Source: Planctomycetota bacterium
GTDB lineage: Bacteria; Planctomycetota; Phycisphaerae; Sedimentisphaerales; Anaerobacaceae
Reading direction: 5' to 3'
Length of the DNA stretch: 10,190 nucleotides
Assembly (NCBI GenBank): GCA_017885385.1
Contig: JAFNGF010000296.1
Coordinates: 4,990-15,179 of the forward strand
The translations under genes were made by a program, and so were the position numbers. The notes below the pieces were generated by a model, which was not told the origin of the DNA, ran no database searches, and saw only the letters and a program-made list of their open reading frames with translations. Positions 6,646 through 10,190 of the stretch are shown one piece after another. How positions within the stretch are numbered: position 1 is the stretch's first letter; every line of letters begins with the position of its first letter.

Positions 6646-7956
6646 ATGAAAATTAGCATATTTGGGATGGGCTATGTGGGAGTTGTCAGCGCTGCATGTC
6701 TACTGCGCGACGGCCACGAGATTATTGGCGTGGATCCCGTTGCTGCGAAAGTTGCTGATTTATCACAAGGGCGCTCGCCCATCCAGGAGCCTGGAGTCCC
6801 CGAACTGCTGGCAAAAGGCTACCAGGCTGGACGTCTCAAAGCGACTACGGAGACTTCGCAGGCGTTGGCTGGCAGCGAGATGGTCTGGATTTGTGTGGGG
6901 ACGCCATCCAGACCGGACGGCGGGATAGATCTTTCATCAGTCGAGACCGTGATCAAACAGATAGGGCGCTGCCTTGCCGGCTCGGCAGACCGTCCTCTTA
7001 TCGTTTTGCGAAGCACTTGTCTGCCGGGAACTACAAGTAACCACGTTATTCCTTTGCTGGAAAAGGAATCTGGTCTGACAGTTGGTAAGGATATCCATGT
7101 CGTCTTTCATCCAGAATTTCTCCGAGAAGGCACAGCGGTTGACGACTTCTTTAGCCCGCCGAAGATTGTGATTGGCCAAGCCGGGAGCGGCGCCGGCAAC
7201 CTGCTTGTGGAGGTCTATAGGAATTATCATGCGCCGATGTTTCGCCTGAAACTCGGCGAAGCAGAAGTCGTCAAATACTATGATAACCTCTTTCACGCCT
7301 TGAAGATCACCTTCGCAAACGAAGTTGCAGCGGTAGCCAAATCCGCGGGTGTGGATGCCCGCAAGGTAGCTGAGGTTTTCTGCGCCGATACCAAGCTCAA
7401 CATCAGCTCGCATTATCTACGTCCCGGCCCAGCCTTCGGCGGCTCCTGCCTGCCTAAGGATCTACGCGCGATCCTGCGATTCGCTGCGGTCAATTCGCTC
7501 AGGCTTCCGGTGCTTGAAAGCGTGCTTGCGAGCAACGAGGTGCAGATAAAAAACTTGGTCGCCCGCATATTGTCGTATCGCCCGCGTACGGTGGGCATGG
7601 TTGGGCTGGCCTTTAAGACTAATACAGACGATATGCGAGAAAGTCCCTACGTAAAAGTCGCCAAAGAGCTTATCGGCGAGGGGATAAAGTTGAAAATCTA
7701 CGACCCTGCGGTGCAGCCGGACCGGCTTATCGGAAGCAACAGACAGCAGGTTCAAGAAGCACTGCGCCACCTGGAAAAGCTGCTTGTTAGCTCACCGGAA
7801 GATCTCTGCGCAACAGATTTGATTGTTGTAAATCACGCCATAATAGACGCCGACTGCATTCATAGCTGGCTGGCCGCAGGTATCCGCGTATTAGACGTGG
7901 CTAACATTAAGGGTGTAGACCGCCGCGCCGACGGCTACGAGGGGATATACTGGTAG
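6646..7956 (+). CDS. algD: GDP-mannose 6-dehydrogenase-like (AlgD-type) nucleotide-sugar dehydrogenase
   Basis: 436-residue NAD-dependent four-electron nucleotide-sugar dehydrogenase. The Rossmann loop FGMGYVGVVSAACL (6-19) binds NAD, with Asp30 after the second strand (IIGVD). VGTPSRPDGGIDLSSVE (84-100) and RSTCLPGTT (122-130) match the family. HPEFLRE supplies Glu157 and Glu161; Lys210, Asn214 and His217 lie in VVKYYDNLFHALK; the catalytic Cys is Cys268 in FGGSCLPKD with Lys271. The length, the number of the catalytic Cys, the RPGPAFGGSCLPKD segment and the terminal GIYW all recall Pseudomonas AlgD (436 residues, Cys268, ending GICW) more than UDP-glucose dehydrogenases, so GDP-mannuronate is the most likely product. 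UDP-glucose or another hexose donor is the alternative. The symbol means AlgD-like, not proof of alginate synthesis. AAGGAG at 6635-6640, five bases before the ATG, is strong. It lies 70 bases after the DMFase-like gene, with no convincing promoter between them. Confidence 0.88.
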   Translation: MKISIFGMGYVGVVSAACLLRDGHEIIGVDPVAAKVADLSQGRSPIQEPGVPELLAKGYQAGRLKATTETSQALAGSEMVWICVGTPSRPDGGIDLSSVETVIKQIGRCLAGSADRPLIVLRSTCLPGTTSNHVIPLLEKESGLTVGKDIHVVFHPEFLREGTAVDDFFSPPKIVIGQAGSGAGNLLVEVYRNYHAPMFRLKLGEAEVVKYYDNLFHALKITFANEVAAVAKSAGVDARKVAEVFCADTKLNISSHYLRPGPAFGGSCLPKDLRAILRFAAVNSLRLPVLESVLASNEVQIKNLVARILSYRPRTVGMVGLAFKTNTDDMRESPYVKVAKELIGEGIKLKIYDPAVQPDRLIGSNRQQVQEALRHLEKLLVSSPEDLCATDLIVVNHAIIDADCIHSWLAAGIRVLDVANIKGVDRRADGYEGIYW

Positions 7957-8101
7957 GGTAGGAACATCGAATCTTGTGTGTCAGTGATATATCTTTGCGA
8001 GGGAGGAATCTAGAATCGTTTTCTTTTTCAGGCCAGCTTGAAGTACGCGTAGCAGTTATGGAAGCTAACTTCTTACACAGTTGAAAAACAAGTAAAAAGA
8101 A
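7957..8101 (+). other. 145-base intergenic gap with an orphan SD-like sequence
   Basis: No convincing sigma70 promoter or terminator was found. AGGGAGGAA (8000-8008) is a strong SD-like stretch but has no ATG, GTG or TTG at usable spacing after it; TAG follows at 8011. It may be a leftover of a lost gene start or a chance purine run. Shortly after it comes a pyrimidine-rich stretch (8018-8029). Confidence 0.4.
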
Positions 8102-9016
8102 ATGGTCCAATTGTCCCTGTTTGCAGACTGCAGAGAAACTCAGATGAAATTCCAAATCTCAAGTAATCTGATTAAGTGTCCTATATGTGACGAACCGATG
8201 AAGTTCTCCGGCCATGCCGCTTACTATGACCGATTTTCCCACTACAAGACCCCTGTGTATCACTGCAAAGACTGCGATATATTCTATAGGCACGTCGATG
8301 ATGCGATCAGAATGAACCATTACTATGCTGCTAGCTATGTGCAAGAAAAGAACGAGCAGCAGTTTTTCTGCGCCCGGATAAAGTTCTTTGAATATGTGCT
8401 GCGACTTGCAGGGAAATACATGAAAACAAATCGCGGGGGTCTGGACAGTGAGTTTAGTCTTCTTGACTTTGGTTCGTCTTACGGTCATCTTTTGGAACTT
8501 GCGAGAGATAAAGGAATTAACGCAATAGGCGTCGAGATAAATGAACGTTTAATGAACTCGTGCAGACAGAGGGGCTTGATAGTGTACAAGGAACTAAGCC
8601 AGGTGCCTGGTAAAGTAGATGCAGCGACGTTAATTGACTCCTTGTATTACGTGCCCGATTGCCAAAAAGTGTTGGGTAATATCAAGAAATGTCTTAAAGC
8701 TGGTGGGGTTATCGTTGTTCGCGTCACTAACCGAAATCTGTATGCGAAACTTATTAATAAGTGCGTGCGTAAAGGCGATTTAAGCACGCTCGGCGATGTC
8801 ATTATTGGTTACTCTCTAAAAGGTATGGATAGACTCCTTGCTCTAACGGGTTTTAATTTGATTGAAGTTATTCCTGACTATGGTCAGGGAAAAGACCTTG
8901 GCCTTAGCAAAAGATTGTGTTATCTGCTTGGTTACGTGCTGACCCTTCTGGTGGGGAAAAAATTTATTCTAACGCCCGGCCTTATCGTTATAGCGCGTGC
9001 CGCAGAACCTTTGTGA
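8102..9016 (+). CDS. Class I SAM-dependent methyltransferase with N-terminal zinc ribbon
   Basis: 304 residues from this start. CPIC (Cys26, Cys29) and CKDC (Cys55, Cys58) form a zinc-ribbon-like knuckle pair, as at the head of many methyltransferases of sugar and polysaccharide clusters. The Rossmann-like SAM domain follows: motif I LLDFGSSYGHLLELA (120-134, D-x-G-x3-G), motif II acidic residue in AIGVEIN (Glu145), and the motif IV region AATLIDSLYYVPD (174-186), then LKAGGVIVVRVTN (198-210). The C-terminus (about 272-298) is hydrophobic and may touch the membrane. Start choice is uncertain: neither ATG 8102 nor ATG 8144 (MKFQIS, 11 residues before the first Cys) has a good SD, and the later one fits the usual short lead before CPxC. 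It would methylate a sugar hydroxyl, amino or carboxyl group; which one is unknown. The next gene starts 8 bases after its stop. Confidence 0.85.
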   Translation: MVQLSLFADCRETQMKFQISSNLIKCPICDEPMKFSGHAAYYDRFSHYKTPVYHCKDCDIFYRHVDDAIRMNHYYAASYVQEKNEQQFFCARIKFFEYVLRLAGKYMKTNRGGLDSEFSLLDFGSSYGHLLELARDKGINAIGVEINERLMNSCRQRGLIVYKELSQVPGKVDAATLIDSLYYVPDCQKVLGNIKKCLKAGGVIVVRVTNRNLYAKLINKCVRKGDLSTLGDVIIGYSLKGMDRLLALTGFNLIEVIPDYGQGKDLGLSKRLCYLLGYVLTLLVGKKFILTPGLIVIARAAEPL

Positions 9017-9024
9017 AGTCAGCC

Positions 9025-10190
9025 ATGCACAGTCATTATCTACACCAGTATTTCGCGTCGCGCAAGGGCACAACGGGGACGCGGTCCTACGAGTTCAGCC
9101 GATACCTCGTGGCAAAAGGTCATCAGGTTACAGTCATAACCTCAGGCCTTGCTAATCAGGAGTTTCCGGTGCCGAAGGGTATGGAATACGTAGAGGCTGA
9201 GATAGAAGGTATCCGGATAGTCTCGATTGCCGCCGGCTACAATGACCCGCAGGTGGGTACGGGGATGAGCGGCTGGCGACGTATGCTCAAGTTCTATCAA
9301 TTCGCCAGGTTGGCAGCCCGTGTGGGCAAAAATCTGGCCGCACCCGACGTTGTTTTTGCCACTCATACGCCGTTGACCGTCGGGCTTGCCGGCATCGCTC
9401 TGAGCCGGCACTTTGGCGTTCCATTTGTTTTTGAGGTCCGTGACCTGTGGCCCGAGGCGCTGGTAAACGTGGGGGCGTTGAGAAATCCTGCGGCTATATG
9501 GTGGCTCAGCCGAATGGCAAGAAAAATATACGCCCGTGCGGAGCACATCGTGGCGTTGTCGCCAGGTATGAAAGAAGGGATTGTCCGCACAGGCGTGCCC
9601 GCCGAAAAGGTCAGTGTCATTCCGAACGCATCTGATTTGGACCTTTTCCGGCCGGACCTGGATGGCTCCATCTGGCGCGAGCGGCTCGGCCTGGGCGACA
9701 GATTCGCCGCCGTATACTTCGGAGCAATGGGTCTTGCCAACGGTCTTGAGTACGTCATCGAAGCCGCCCGAATCCTCGCTGAGCGGGGCAGCCGCCACAT
9801 TGTGCTCGTTCTGCATGGGAGCGGCGGAAAAAGACCCGATCTTGAAAAAATGGCTCGCGGCTACGGACTGACCAATGTCATCTTCAGTGACCTGGTTCCG
9901 GACAAGGCCGAGGTTGCTCGAATTGTCGCCGCGTGTGACGTGTGCATGATTATCTACCGGGCAGCGAAAGAGCACACCTGGTCTCCGAACAAAATGTTTG
10001 ATTCTCTGGCCGCCGGCAAGCCGGTTCTGGTCAATGTGCCGGGCTGGCTGGGTGAAACCATAGAGAGCAACAACTGCGGCAGATGTATTGACCCATCCCA
10101 ACCAGTGGCGTTGGCGGATGCGCTAGAAGAACTTGCAGCCGATTCCCGGTTGTGTCAGCAGATGGCTAAAAATGCCCGCGAACTGGCTGA
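9025..10190 (+). CDS. WbuB/WcaI-like family 4 glycosyltransferase, 3' end beyond window
   Basis: The frame stays open from ATG 9025 to the window edge: 388 full codons, no stop, so the gene is cut by the edge, not broken. It begins MHSHYLHQYF, then GTTGTRSYEFSRYLVAKGH and VTVITS, the N-domain of WbuB/WcaI-type GT4 enzymes. Other landmarks: DVVFATHTPLTVGLAG (residues 107-122), the highly typical FEVRDLWPEALVNVGAL (135-151), VIPNASDLDLF, VYFGAMGLANGLEYV opening the donor domain, and SPNKMFDSLAAGKPVLV, which replaces the E-x7-E motif as usual in this subgroup. Such enzymes transfer a sugar (often an N-acetylated amino sugar or fucose derivative) to a lipid-linked acceptor. GTG 9013 overlaps the previous stop (GTGA) and is an alternative, translationally coupled start; ATG 9025 gives the family's usual N-terminal length. 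G+C is higher than in the preceding gene. Only a short C-terminal part should be missing. Confidence 0.9.
   Translation, partial: MHSHYLHQYFASRKGTTGTRSYEFSRYLVAKGHQVTVITSGLANQEFPVPKGMEYVEAEIEGIRIVSIAAGYNDPQVGTGMSGWRRMLKFYQFARLAARVGKNLAAPDVVFATHTPLTVGLAGIALSRHFGVPFVFEVRDLWPEALVNVGALRNPAAIWWLSRMARKIYARAEHIVALSPGMKEGIVRTGVPAEKVSVIPNASDLDLFRPDLDGSIWRERLGLGDRFAAVYFGAMGLANGLEYVIEAARILAERGSRHIVLVLHGSGGKRPDLEKMARGYGLTNVIFSDLVPDKAEVARIVAACDVCMIIYRAAKEHTWSPNKMFDSLAAGKPVLVNVPGWLGETIESNNCGRCIDPSQPVALADALEELAADSRLCQQMAKNARELA

Noticed and set aside
6937..7413. 158-residue minus-strand frame inside the dehydrogenase
   Set aside because: Lies wholly inside a well-supported gene on the other strand and shows no family motif.
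9142..10101. 319-residue open frame on the minus strand
   Set aside because: The + strand frame from 9025 to the window edge encodes a clear GT4 glycosyltransferase with several family motifs; the minus frame has no recognisable domain and is its GC-driven shadow.

Overview
The window is a dense, one-directional (all + strand) polysaccharide biosynthesis cluster. The best taxonomic clue is the C-terminus of the secreted protein at 4875-6575. It carries a duplicated x-L-x-D-x-A-x-L-A-x-x-W motif around a Ca-binding-like DxDxxG loop, the dockerin-like module that is very abundant in Planctomycetota of the class Phycisphaerae (Sedimentisphaerales and relatives). That assignment is an inference from one module; nothing else in the window is taxon-specific.

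Layout. Block A (17-4602) has four tightly spaced genes: a small APH/LPS-kinase-like phosphotransferase, a polytopic O-antigen ligase/polymerase-like protein, and two family-4 (GT4) glycosyltransferases. Gaps of 15, 61 and 16 bases suggest one operon that probably begins upstream of the window. Block A ends at a terminator-like hairpin plus T-run (4607-4650). The 251-base gap that follows also holds a near-consensus sigma70-type promoter (TTGACA, 17-base spacer, TACAAT; 4726-4754). A perfect 7-1-7 palindrome (4727-4741) overlaps its -35 box and looks like an operator. Block B (4875-7956) has a secreted protein with an N,N-dimethylformamidase-large-subunit-like fold and a dockerin-like tail, then a nucleotide-sugar 6-dehydrogenase that resembles AlgD (GDP-mannose dehydrogenase). 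Block C (8102 to the window end) has a zinc-ribbon SAM methyltransferase and a WbuB/WcaI-like GT4 that runs off the right edge. The last gene is GC-richer than its neighbour.

How they fit together. The dehydrogenase would supply a uronic-acid nucleotide sugar (probably GDP-mannuronate). The three GT4 enzymes would build the repeat unit on a carrier lipid, and the methyltransferase and kinase-like protein may modify it. The Wzy/WaaL-like membrane protein would polymerise or ligate it outside the inner membrane. The exported DMFase-like protein may act on the finished polymer or be displayed at the cell surface; its substrate is unknown. No mobile elements, RNA genes, CRISPR arrays or flippase gene were seen.
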